From CAMPJU01 sp046566095 (GTDB lineage Bacteria > Pseudomonadota > Gammaproteobacteria > Xanthomonadales > Xanthomonadaceae): a DNA stretch of 5,947 nucleotides. This document shows positions 1-5,163 of this stretch, one piece after another. The first letter of the stretch is position 1; the number at the start of each line of letters is the position of its first letter. The notes below the pieces were generated by a model. That model ran no database searches, had not been told where the DNA came from, and was given only the letters and a program-made list of their open reading frames with translations. The stretch lies in the NCBI GenBank assembly GCA_046566095.1, contig JBKHXI010000054.1, positions 1 through 5,947 on the forward strand, given 5' to 3'. Position numbers and translations under genes: made by a program.

Positions 1-1868
1 CCAGCGTCACCGGCGTTGACCGGCGCGGGCGCCGCGAGGGCGCGATCGTCGAGGTGCTGGAGCGCCGGCTCAACCGCCTGATCGGCCGCTACACGGTCGA
101 GGCCGGGATCGGCTACGTGGTGCCGGATGACCCGCGCATCCAGCGCAACCTGCTGGTGCCGCCGGAGGCGCGCGGCGAGGCCCAGCCCGGTCAGCTGGTG
201 GTCGCCGAGATCACCCATTCCCCGGATCCGCGCCGCCCGCCGATCGGCCGCATCCTGACCGTGCTCGGCGACCGGCTGACCGCCTCTTTGGCGGTGCAGG
301 CGGCGATCCACGGCCACGAGATCCCGCACGAGTTCCCGCGCGCGGTGCTGGACGAGGCCGCCGCGGTGCCGGTGGAGGTGCACGCGGACGAGGCGAAGCG
401 GCGCGAGGACCTGCGCGGCCTGCCGCTGGTCACCATCGACGGCGAGGACGCCAAGGACTTCGACGACGCGGTGTACTGCGAACCCAACCGCCATGGTTTC
501 CGCCTGGTGGTGGCGATCGCCGACGTCTCCCACTACGTGCGCCCCGGCACGCCGCTGGACGTGGAAGCCGCCAGGCGCGCGACCTCGGTGTACTTCCCCG
601 GCTTCGTGGTGCCGATGCTGCCCGAGACCCTGTCCAACGGCATCTGCTCGCTCAAGCCCAAGGTCGACCGGCTGTGCTTCGTCTGCGACATGCAGGTCGA
701 CCGCGCCGGCGAGGTGACGCGCGCCAAGTTCTACGAGGCGGTGATGCATTCGCACGCGCGCCTGACCTATACCCAGGTCTGGAACGCGCTGGATCCCGCG
801 GCACCCGAGGCCGAGCGCGAGGACGCGCTGGCGGTCATAGGTAACCAGTTGCCGCAGGTCCAGCGCCTGCACCAGCTGTACCAGATCCTGGCCAAGGCAC
901 GGGAGAAGCGCGGCGCGATCGAATTCGAGACCAGCGAGGTGCGCTTCGTGCTGGGCCCGAAGGGCGAGGTGGTGCAGGCCGGCATGCTCCAGCGCAACGA
1001 CGCCCATAAGCTGATCGAGGAATGCATGATCGCGGCCAACGTCTAGGCCGCGAAGTTCCTGCTCAAGGCCGGGATCCCCGCGCCGTACCGGGTGCACGAC
1101 CGGCCGCCGGAGCAGAAGTACGCGGACCTGGAGGAGTTCCTCAAGGAGTTCAAGCTGCGGATGCCGCCCTGGGGCAGGGTCCGGCCGAAGGACTTCCGGC
1201 AGCTGCTGGAGAAGGTGCGCGAACGGCCCGATGCCGCGCTGATCGAATCGGTGCTGCTGCGCAGCCAGAGCCTTGCGGTCTACGACCCGCACAACATCGG
1301 CCACTTCGGCCTGGCGCTGGAGTCGTACGCGCATTTCACCTCGCCGATCCGGCGCTATCCGGACCTGCTGGTGCACCGCGCGATCAAGCATGCGCTCGAC
1401 GGCGGCAACGCCGAGGACTTCCGCTACAACCCGCGCGAGATGGCGGCGCTGTCGCTGCAGAGCTCGGAGCGTTCGCGCCGTGCCGACGAGGCCGCGCGCG
1501 AGGTCGACGAGCGCTACCGCGCGGCGTGGATGGAGCAGCACGTGGGCGGCGAGTTCGAGGGCGTGATCAGCGGGGTGACCAGCTTCGGCCTGTTCATCGA
1601 GCTGGACGACTCCAAGGTCAACGGCCTGGTGCACGTGACCCAGCTGCCGAACGACTATTACCACTTCGACCCGATCCGCAAGACCCTGACCGGCGAGCGC
1701 CGCGGCAGGGAGTACCGCCTCGGCGACCGGGTGCGGATCATCGTGCTCAAGGCCAGCGTCGAGGACCGCAAGATCGACTTCCGCCTGGTCGGCGAGCCGG
1801 GCGAGGCGGGCCAGGCGCAACCGCCCGCGCGCGGCCAGCCGGCGAAGCGCAGGAAGGCGAGGTATTGA
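1..1868 (+). pseudogene. rnr: Ribonuclease R, 5'-truncated by window edge, with in-frame amber codon
   Basis: RNase R is a processive 3'-5' hydrolytic exoribonuclease that degrades structured RNA and defective rRNA and tRNA. The frame is open from base 3, with the start codon left of the window, and ends at TGA 1866-1868. Fragment residues about 15-90 look like the second cold-shock domain. The RNB catalytic core follows, with the metal-binding motif DGEDAKDFDD at about 438-467; these aspartates match the acidic cluster near D272-D281 of E. coli RNase R. HFTSPIRRYPDL lies near 1336-1370. An S1 domain spans about 1544-1795 (from EFEGVISGVTSFGLF to DRKIDF). By that alignment about 125 N-terminal residues are missing, and the basic C-terminal tail is much shorter than in E. 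coli, ending in AKRRKARY. The frame is broken by TAG at 1044-1046, inside the conserved stretch EECMIAANV-stop-AAKFL. Translation resumes in the same frame with full RNase R similarity, so no base is lost or gained. If the stop is real, the upstream product has the aspartate cluster but lacks the rest of RNB and S1, and the gene is probably dead. It may instead be a base error. Identity is very sure; pseudogene status is not. Confidence 0.85.
1044..1046 (+). other. In-frame TAG (amber) codon inside rnr
   Basis: The codon follows ATC GCG GCC AAC GTC and precedes GCC GCG AAG TTC CTG, all in the rnr frame. At this site E. coli RNase R reads ILANI-S-AARF, so the TAG replaces a single residue in a well-aligned helix. 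One base change from a sense codon such as GAG, CAG, AAG or TCG would produce it. I see no ribosome-binding site for reinitiation just downstream. The nearest in-frame start-like codon is GTG at 1092. Confidence 0.95.
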
Positions 1869-1913
1869 GCCGGGCCGCGCGAATTCCATGGACGCCCGCC
1901 ACCCCCGGTTGAC

Positions 1914-1992
1914 GTAGGAGCGGGCCTTGCCCGCGATGGCGTTCGCGGTCAAATCCGGTGGCGCGGGTATCGCGCCCAAGGGGCGCTCCTAC
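1914..1992. repeat. GTAG REP pair 1 (inverted, heads outward)
   Basis: Two REP-like palindromes face each other. The left copy (1914-1937, + strand) starts GTAGGAG and forms a perfect 6-bp stem GCGGGC/GCCCGC with a CTT loop (1920-1934). The right copy (1969-1992, - strand) also starts GTAGGAG and has the stem GCGCCC/GGGCGC with a CTT loop. The stem bases differ between copies but the pairing is kept, which supports a folded RNA or DNA element. The pair begins 45 nt after the rnr stop, so its transcript could cap or protect the rnr 3' end. GTAG-headed REPs are known from Stenotrophomonas and relatives and are moved by RAYT transposases. No RAYT gene is present here. Confidence 0.88.
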
Positions 1993-2010
1993 GGGGGTGG
2001 TGGGTTTTCC

Positions 2011-2087
2011 GTAGGAGCGGGCCTTGCCCGCGACGGCGTTCGCGGCGAAACCCGGTCGCGTGGGATCGCGCCCAAGGGCGCTCCTAC
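2011..2087. repeat. GTAG REP pair 2 (tandem duplicate of pair 1)
   Basis: The left copy (2011-2034, +) has the stem GCGGGC/GCCCGC. The right copy (2065-2087, -) has the stem GCGCCC/GGGCGC with a TT loop. The spacer between the copies closely matches that of pair 1, with a few substitutions and one indel, and the two pairs start 97 bp apart. The whole two-palindrome unit was therefore probably duplicated in tandem, like a BIME. It ends 80 nt before the rlmB start codon. Confidence 0.87.
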
Positions 2088-2134
2088 GACAAGCGGGTTT
2101 GCGGGTGGCTTCCTGCATCCGGGGCCGTGCGGCC

Positions 2135-2140
2135 TAGAAT
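2135..2140 (+). promoter_or_regulatory. Possible -10 element of an rlmB promoter
   Basis: TAGAAT resembles TATAAT, lies 27 nt before the rlmB ATG, and falls between the REP cluster and the gene. Only poor -35 candidates are seen (TTCCTG at 2110-2115). A promoter here makes sense because 299 nt of repeat-rich DNA separates rlmB from rnr. This is inference from one hexamer. Confidence 0.3.
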
Positions 2141-2167
2141 GGGCGCCTTTCCGCCGCAGTCCTGGCC

Positions 2168-2938
2168 ATGAGCAAGCAGTCGCAATGGATCGCCGGCATC
2201 AACGCGGTCGCCTCGGCGGTCGGCAACGACGGCGAGCACGTGCGCGAGGTGCTGATCGAGGCCGGGGCCCGCAATCCGCGGCTGGCGGAGATCGAGACCG
2301 AGGCGCGGCGGCGCGGGATCGAGGTGCGGCGGGTGGCGCAGAACGCGCTCGACGGCGTGGCCGGCGGCCTGCGCCACCAGGGCGTGGTGGCGCGCTACGC
2401 GGCGGCGCGCACCTGGGACGAGCACGAACTGCCCGGGCTGGTCGAGGCGGCGGCCGGCAGGGCGCTGCTGCTGGTGCTCGACGGGGTACAGGATCCGCAC
2501 AACCTCGGCGCCTGCCTGCGCAGCGCGGCCGCGGCCGGCGCGACCGCGGTGGTGATCCCGAAGGACAAGGCGGTGCAGGTCAACGCCACCGTGCGCAAGA
2601 CCTCGGCCGGCGCAGCCGACGCGGTGCCGGTGGTGCGCGCCACCAACCTGGCCCGCACCCTGCGCGAGCTGCAGCAGCTGGGGGTGTGGGTCTACGGCCT
2701 TGCCGGGGACGCGGGCGAGGCGCTGTACGCGCTCGACCTGACCGGCAACGTCGCGCTGGTGCTCGGCGGCGAGGCCGGCGGCCTGCGCCGCCTGACCCGC
2801 GAGCATTGCGATGCGCTCGCCACCATCCCGATGCCGGGCGTGGACGCGGGACGCGGCGTGGAAAGCCTCAACGTTTCGGTGGCGACGGGCGTGGCGCTGT
2901 TCGAGGCGGTGCGGCAGCGGCGGGTGGGTGGGGCCTGA
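2168..2938 (+). CDS. rlmB: 23S rRNA (guanosine-2'-O-)-methyltransferase RlmB
   Basis: This SPOUT/TrmH-family enzyme uses S-adenosylmethionine to 2'-O-methylate G2251 (E. coli numbering) in the peptidyl-transferase P loop of 23S rRNA, and acts as a dimer in the cytoplasm. It has 256 residues, against 243 in E. coli. The N-terminal substrate-binding domain covers about 1-80 (IAGINAV, then RHQGVVARY). The SPOUT domain starts near residue 98. Motif 1 is LDGVQDPHNLGACLRSA (104-120) with the conserved Asn112 and Arg118. Motif 2 is LVLGGEAGGLRRLTREHCD (197-215). Motif 3 is ESLNVSVATGVALFEAVRQR (232-251), which helps form the knot and bind cofactor. Compared with E. coli PMAG-SVSSLN, a loop here reads PMPG-VDAGRGVESLN, about five residues longer. 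ATG 2168 is chosen because MSKQSQW leads directly into the family's N-terminus; no clear Shine-Dalgarno is seen. The rnr-rlmB order is common in Gammaproteobacteria. The stop is TGA. Confidence 0.95.
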   Translation: MSKQSQWIAGINAVASAVGNDGEHVREVLIEAGARNPRLAEIETEARRRGIEVRRVAQNALDGVAGGLRHQGVVARYAAARTWDEHELPGLVEAAAGRALLLVLDGVQDPHNLGACLRSAAAAGATAVVIPKDKAVQVNATVRKTSAGAADAVPVVRATNLARTLRELQQLGVWVYGLAGDAGEALYALDLTGNVALVLGGEAGGLRRLTREHCDALATIPMPGVDAGRGVESLNVSVATGVALFEAVRQRRVGGA

Positions 2939-2948
2939 CGGCGCGGGG

Positions 2949-3048
2949 GTCGCAGCTTACGCAGCTCCTACAAATGGTCCGGCTGTCGGCTCGCGTTTGA
3001 CGCCGTCCGCCCGCTTGGCCCGGCTGTAGTAGCTGCGTAAGCTGCGAC
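2949..3048. repeat. Inverted pair of 23-bp repeats, second GTAG class
   Basis: The arm at 2949-2971 reads, on the - strand, GTAGGAGCTGCGTAAGCTGC and on to GAC. The arm at 3026-3048 carries the same 23 bases on the + strand with one mismatch (GTAGTAGC). Both start with GTAG and contain two AGCTGCG words. The core sequence differs from the CTT-loop palindromes elsewhere in the window. The heads face inward, opposite to the other pairs, with a 54-nt spacer. It follows the rlmB stop by 10 nt, so a long-stem hairpin could form at the mRNA end, but no T-run follows. It resembles the REP-like repeats common in pseudomonads and xanthomonads. Confidence 0.78.
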
Positions 3049-3131
3049 CGGTCGCCGGCGCTGTCTGGGGCGCATCGGCACCCCCGGCGCGGGTCCTCGG
3101 GTATCGTGCATGCGGCTGCATTCCGCTGCAT

Positions 3132-3136
3132 GGAGG
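3132..3136 (+). promoter_or_regulatory. Shine-Dalgarno GGAGG that fixes the start of the small membrane protein
   Basis: GGAGG lies 6 nt before ATG 3143. The frame is also open from an earlier ATG at 3110, which would add 11 polar residues (MRLHSAAWRGT) unlike the family's N-terminus. The ribosome-binding site selects 3143. Confidence 0.75.
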
Positions 3137-3142
3137 GGGACG

Positions 3143-3406
3143 ATGAACCTGCTGTGGTACGACTGGGTCGGCCTGGCCGGCACCTTCATGATCCTGGCCG
3201 CGTTCTTCGGCCTGCAGGCCGGCCGGCTGGACGGCAACCGGCTGCCCTACCAGCTGCTCAACCTGCTGGGCGCGGGCGGGGTGCTGGTGTCGCTGCTGGG
3301 GAAGTTCAACGTGTCGGTGTTCCTGCTGGAGGTCGCCTGGGTGATGATCAGCCTCTACGGGATCGGCCGCACCCTGCGTCTGCGCAATTCCGCCGCTCCC
3401 CCGTAG
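3143..3406 (+). CDS. Small three-helix membrane protein, CBU_0592-like
   Basis: An 87-residue hydrophobic protein of unknown function, predicted to be in the inner membrane. Three likely transmembrane segments are visible at about residues 7-24 (DWVGLAGTFMILAAFFGL), 36-53 (around LLNLLGAGGVLVSLL) and 57-74 (around VSVFLLEVAWVMISLYGI). The pattern is a helix beginning W-G-G, a short loop with a Tyr-Gln-Leu-Leu-Asn-Leu-Leu-Gly motif, then a helix with a central Trp. It fits the small CBU_0592 family of uncharacterised bacterial membrane proteins; this is from memory of the pattern. The tail RTLRLRNSAAPP is basic and probably cytoplasmic. The stop TAG (3404-3406) lies inside the GTAG head of the adjoining REP, so the C-terminus may have been set by repeat insertion. 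It stands alone, 204 nt after rlmB and convergent with RNase T. TATCGT at 3102-3107 could be a weak -10. Confidence 0.82.
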   Translation: MNLLWYDWVGLAGTFMILAAFFGLQAGRLDGNRLPYQLLNLLGAGGVLVSLLGKFNVSVFLLEVAWVMISLYGIGRTLRLRNSAAPP

Positions 3407-3471
3407 GAGCGCGCCTTGCGCGCGATGGGGCGTGGGTGTCGGATGGGAATCGCGCCCAAGGGCGCTCCTAC
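3403..3471. repeat. GTAG REP pair 3, supplies the stop of the small membrane gene
   Basis: The left copy (3403-3426, +) has a GCGCGC/GCGCGC stem with a CTT loop. The right copy (3449-3471, -) has a GCGCCC/GGGCGC stem with a TT loop. The heads point outward. The TAG of the left head is the stop codon of the gene at 3143-3406. The spacer between the copies is unrelated to those of pairs 1 and 2. Confidence 0.87.
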
Positions 3472-3489
3472 GGGACGGCGCGGGCTTTC

Positions 3490-3561
3490 GTAGGAGCGCG
3501 CCTTGCGCGCGATCCCCGTTGCTGCGCCCTGCCGGCATTCGCGCGCAAGGCGCGCTCCTAC
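3490..3561. repeat. GTAG REP pair 4, supplies the stop of RNase T
   Basis: The left copy (3490-3513, +) and the right copy (3537-3561, -) both have GCGCGC/GCGCGC stems with CTT loops and outward heads. On the - strand the head of the right copy contains the TAG (3558-3560) that ends rnt. With pair 3 it fills the whole space between two convergent genes and could end transcription or block exonucleases from both sides. Confidence 0.87.
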
Positions 3562-4229
3562 GAAGCGGGGTGCGGGGATGGCCAGGCGTTGGCGATGGCG
3601 CAGAACAGCTGCGCGGTGCGCTCGGCGTCGTACACGGCCGAATGGGCGTCGTCCTGGTTCCAGTCCAGGCCCGCCGCCTGCACCGCGCGCGCGAGCACGG
3701 TCTGGCCGTAGGCGATGCCGGCCAGGGTCACCGTGTCGAACACGCTGAAGGGATGGAAGGGGTTGCGCTTGTGGCCGCTGCGCGCGACCGCGGCGTTGAG
3801 GAAGTTCAGGTCGAAGTGCGCGTTGTGGCCGACCAGGATCGCGCGCTGGCAGCCGTGCCGCCGCATCGCCGCCCGTACCGGCGCGAACACGTGGCCGAGC
3901 GCGTCGCGCTCCTCGCGCGCCATGCGGAACGGGTGGCCGATGTCGATCCCGGTGACCTCGAGCGACTTCGGGTCGATCTCGGTGCCGGGCGCGGGCACCA
4001 CGTGCGCGCTCACCGTCTCGCCGGGCACGAACCGTCCGCGGGCGTCGAGCTCGATCGGCACCGCGGCGATCTCCAGCAGGGCGTGCCGGTTCCAGTCGAA
4101 GCCGCCGGTCTCCACGTCCACCACCACCGGCAGGTAGCCGCGGAAACGGGTGCCCATCGGCGGCAGGCCCGGCTCGGCCGCGGGCGCGGCGTCGGATTCG
4201 GGGAGAGGATGCGGGCTGCCTTCGGTCAT
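3558..4229 (-). CDS. rnt: Ribonuclease T (DEDDh exoribonuclease)
   Basis: RNase T trims 3' ends of tRNA, 5S and 23S rRNA precursors and the tRNA CCA end, and also has single-strand DNA exonuclease activity; it works as a dimer with two metal ions. The 223 residues carry the full catalytic set: Asp38 and Glu40 in VVVDVETGGF, Asp140 in VGHNAHFDLNFL, His196 in DDAHSAVYDAERT, and Asp201. These match E. coli D23, E25, D125, H181 and D186 at a constant offset of 15. RNPFHPFSVFDT, typical of RNase T rather than other DEDDh enzymes, is present at 155-166. The N-terminus has a longer Pro/Ala-rich leader before RFRGYLPVV; ATG 4229 is the first start, and Met25 is a possible shorter one without a visible ribosome-binding site. 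The C-terminus ends WPSPHPAS, about seven residues shorter than in E. coli, at a TAG inside a REP head. Same strand as hvfC, 49 nt downstream of it. Confidence 0.95.
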   Translation of the reverse strand: MTEGSPHPLPESDAAPAAEPGLPPMGTRFRGYLPVVVDVETGGFDWNRHALLEIAAVPIELDARGRFVPGETVSAHVVPAPGTEIDPKSLEVTGIDIGHPFRMAREERDALGHVFAPVRAAMRRHGCQRAILVGHNAHFDLNFLNAAVARSGHKRNPFHPFSVFDTVTLAGIAYGQTVLARAVQAAGLDWNQDDAHSAVYDAERTAQLFCAIANAWPSPHPAS

Positions 4230-4252
4230 CGCGCCAGCCTAGCAGCTCGGGC

Positions 4253-4278
4253 ATGCCGCGGCCGCAGCCGCGGGGCAT
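4253..4278 (-). terminator. Strong hairpin between hvfC and rnt, no T-run
   Basis: The core CCGCGGC (4256-4262), loop CGCA, GCCGCGG (4267-4273) is a perfect 7-bp stem. An alternative longer fold pairs ATGCC 4253-4257 with GGCAT 4274-4278. It begins right after the hvfC stop (4279-4281). No T-run follows on the - strand, so intrinsic termination is doubtful; pausing, mRNA end protection or attenuation into rnt are other options. It does not match the REP sequences. Confidence 0.35.
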
Positions 4279-5163
4279 TCAGTCCGAGGCGGCGCCCGCA
4301 GCGCCCGCAGCGCCCGCGTCGTGCGCGGGGCCGTCTTCCGGCGCCGCGCCTTCCGGCACCGTGTCCTCCGGCGCGGCGGCATCCACCAGCACGCCTTCGG
4401 CGCGCAGCCGCCGCAGCATCGCCACGCCCTGGGCGAGGAAGGCGTCGCGCGCAGCACGGTCCACGACCCCGGCTTCGGCCGCCAGCGCGCCCAGGGCGTC
4501 GCCGGCGCTGCAGCGCGGCTGGCCTTCGATCAGGTCGAGCAGCCGCCAGGCCGGGGCCGACAACTCGGAGAAATGCACCCGTCCGGCGCGGTCGCGCCGC
4601 AGCAGCAGCAGGGTCGGCGCGGCCGGCGGCGTCTGCGGACGGTAGGCGGGCGCGATCCGGTGCACCGGCCAGCGATAGGCCAGTGCCCAGGCCAGCGGCG
4701 AGATCCGCGGCCGCCAGTCGAGCAGCGCCCGTTCGTCCGGCGCGTCGCCGCTGCCGGCCGCGGCGGCCGGCGCCTGCGCCGGGCTGATCTGCAGCGCCAG
4801 TTCCGCCCACTCGTAATGCGCCAGCTCCGCCAGCCAGGGCGGGTCCACGGCCTGCGGGGCGCGCGCCTGCAGGAAGTCGACGAATTCGCGGCCCAGCTCG
4901 GTGAACAGCGGGGTGCGGCAGCGGTGCCCGGCGTAGAAGGCGCGCACCAGGGCATGCCACGCGTCGTCGCCGAGGATGCGCCGGATCACCGGGAAGTTGC
5001 CGGCCAGCAGCGATTCGAGGCTGTTGTAGAACAAGTCGCGGTAGACCTGCAGGCGGCGGTCTTCCAGGCCGGCGGGCGCCGGGTGCGCGGCCGGGTCGCG
5101 CAGGTGCCGCGCCAGCGCGTACTGCCGGTCGCGCAGCGCGGCGTCGGCGGCCGGCTCAGCCAT
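4279..5163 (-). CDS. HvfC/DUF2063 family protein, partner of DUF692 enzyme
   Basis: HvfC-type proteins (putative DNA-binding fold, DUF2063, plus a C-terminal domain seen in NGO1945) are encoded beside DUF692 iron enzymes and are thought to bind and present the small peptide substrate for modification. In this 294-residue protein the DUF2063 domain is at about 10-100: RLQVYRDLFYNSLESLLAGN, then FPVIRRILGDDAW, then GREFVDFLQ. A link with PWLAELAHYEWAELAL (109-124) leads to a C-terminal domain at about 145-260, with a strand-rich part (TLLLLRRDRAGRVHFSEL) and a helical end. Residues 262-294 are an acidic, Ala/Gly/Pro-rich tail that looks disordered and is extra to the fold. ATG 5163 overlaps the upstream DUF692 gene by 8 nt (ATGGCTGA) and lacks a clear Shine-Dalgarno, which suggests translational coupling. 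The stop is TGA. Family call is strong; the role is inferred from related systems. Confidence 0.85.
   Translation of the reverse strand: MAEPAADAALRDRQYALARHLRDPAAHPAPAGLEDRRLQVYRDLFYNSLESLLAGNFPVIRRILGDDAWHALVRAFYAGHRCRTPLFTELGREFVDFLQARAPQAVDPPWLAELAHYEWAELALQISPAQAPAAAAGSGDAPDERALLDWRPRISPLAWALAYRWPVHRIAPAYRPQTPPAAPTLLLLRRDRAGRVHFSELSAPAWRLLDLIEGQPRCSAGDALGALAAEAGVVDRAARDAFLAQGVAMLRRLRAEGVLVDAAAPEDTVPEGAAPEDGPAHDAGAAGAAGAASD
4292..4318. repeat. Three 9-bp tandem repeats in the hvfC 3' end
   Basis: GCGCCCGCA occurs at 4292-4300 and 4301-4309, and as GCGCCCGCG at 4310-4318. On the coding strand it gives repeated Gly-Ala-Ala in the protein tail. Being in register with codons, changes in copy number would only lengthen or shorten the tail. 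Confidence 0.85.

Noticed and set aside
1044..1046. Pyrrolysine or other programmed recoding of the amber codon
   Set aside because: Pyrrolysine use is not known in this lineage, RNase R has no special residue here, and two other genes in the window use TAG as their real stop. No recoding element is visible.
1022..1912. Long + strand frame beginning at ATG 1022, overlapping the rnr amber site
   Set aside because: Its translation is arginine/alanine-rich with no recognisable motifs, while the rnr frame over the same bases gives conserved RNase R sequence on both sides of the TAG. It is a shadow frame of GC-rich DNA.
1909..1914. TTGACG as a -35 promoter element after rnr
   Set aside because: It overlaps the first REP head and no -10-like hexamer lies at proper distance; the downstream DNA is a GC-rich palindrome.
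1914..2087. CRISPR array
   Set aside because: The repeats alternate in orientation, are self-complementary, have similar rather than unique spacers, and number only four. This is the REP/BIME pattern.
2084..2806. - strand frame opposite rlmB
   Set aside because: It is an antisense shadow of the well-supported rlmB gene with no recognisable motifs.
1927..3000. + strand frame across the REPs and rlmB
   Set aside because: It runs through repeat DNA into a low-complexity Arg/Gly shadow of rlmB with no domain signal.
3110..3142. Earlier ATG start for the small membrane protein
   Set aside because: It has no good ribosome-binding site and would add a polar stretch, whereas ATG 3143 has GGAGG 6 nt upstream and starts just before the first membrane helix.
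3432..4787. 451-codon + strand frame opposite rnt and hvfC
   Set aside because: It begins inside a REP, is extremely Arg/Ala/Pro-rich, and lies antisense to two genes with complete family motifs.
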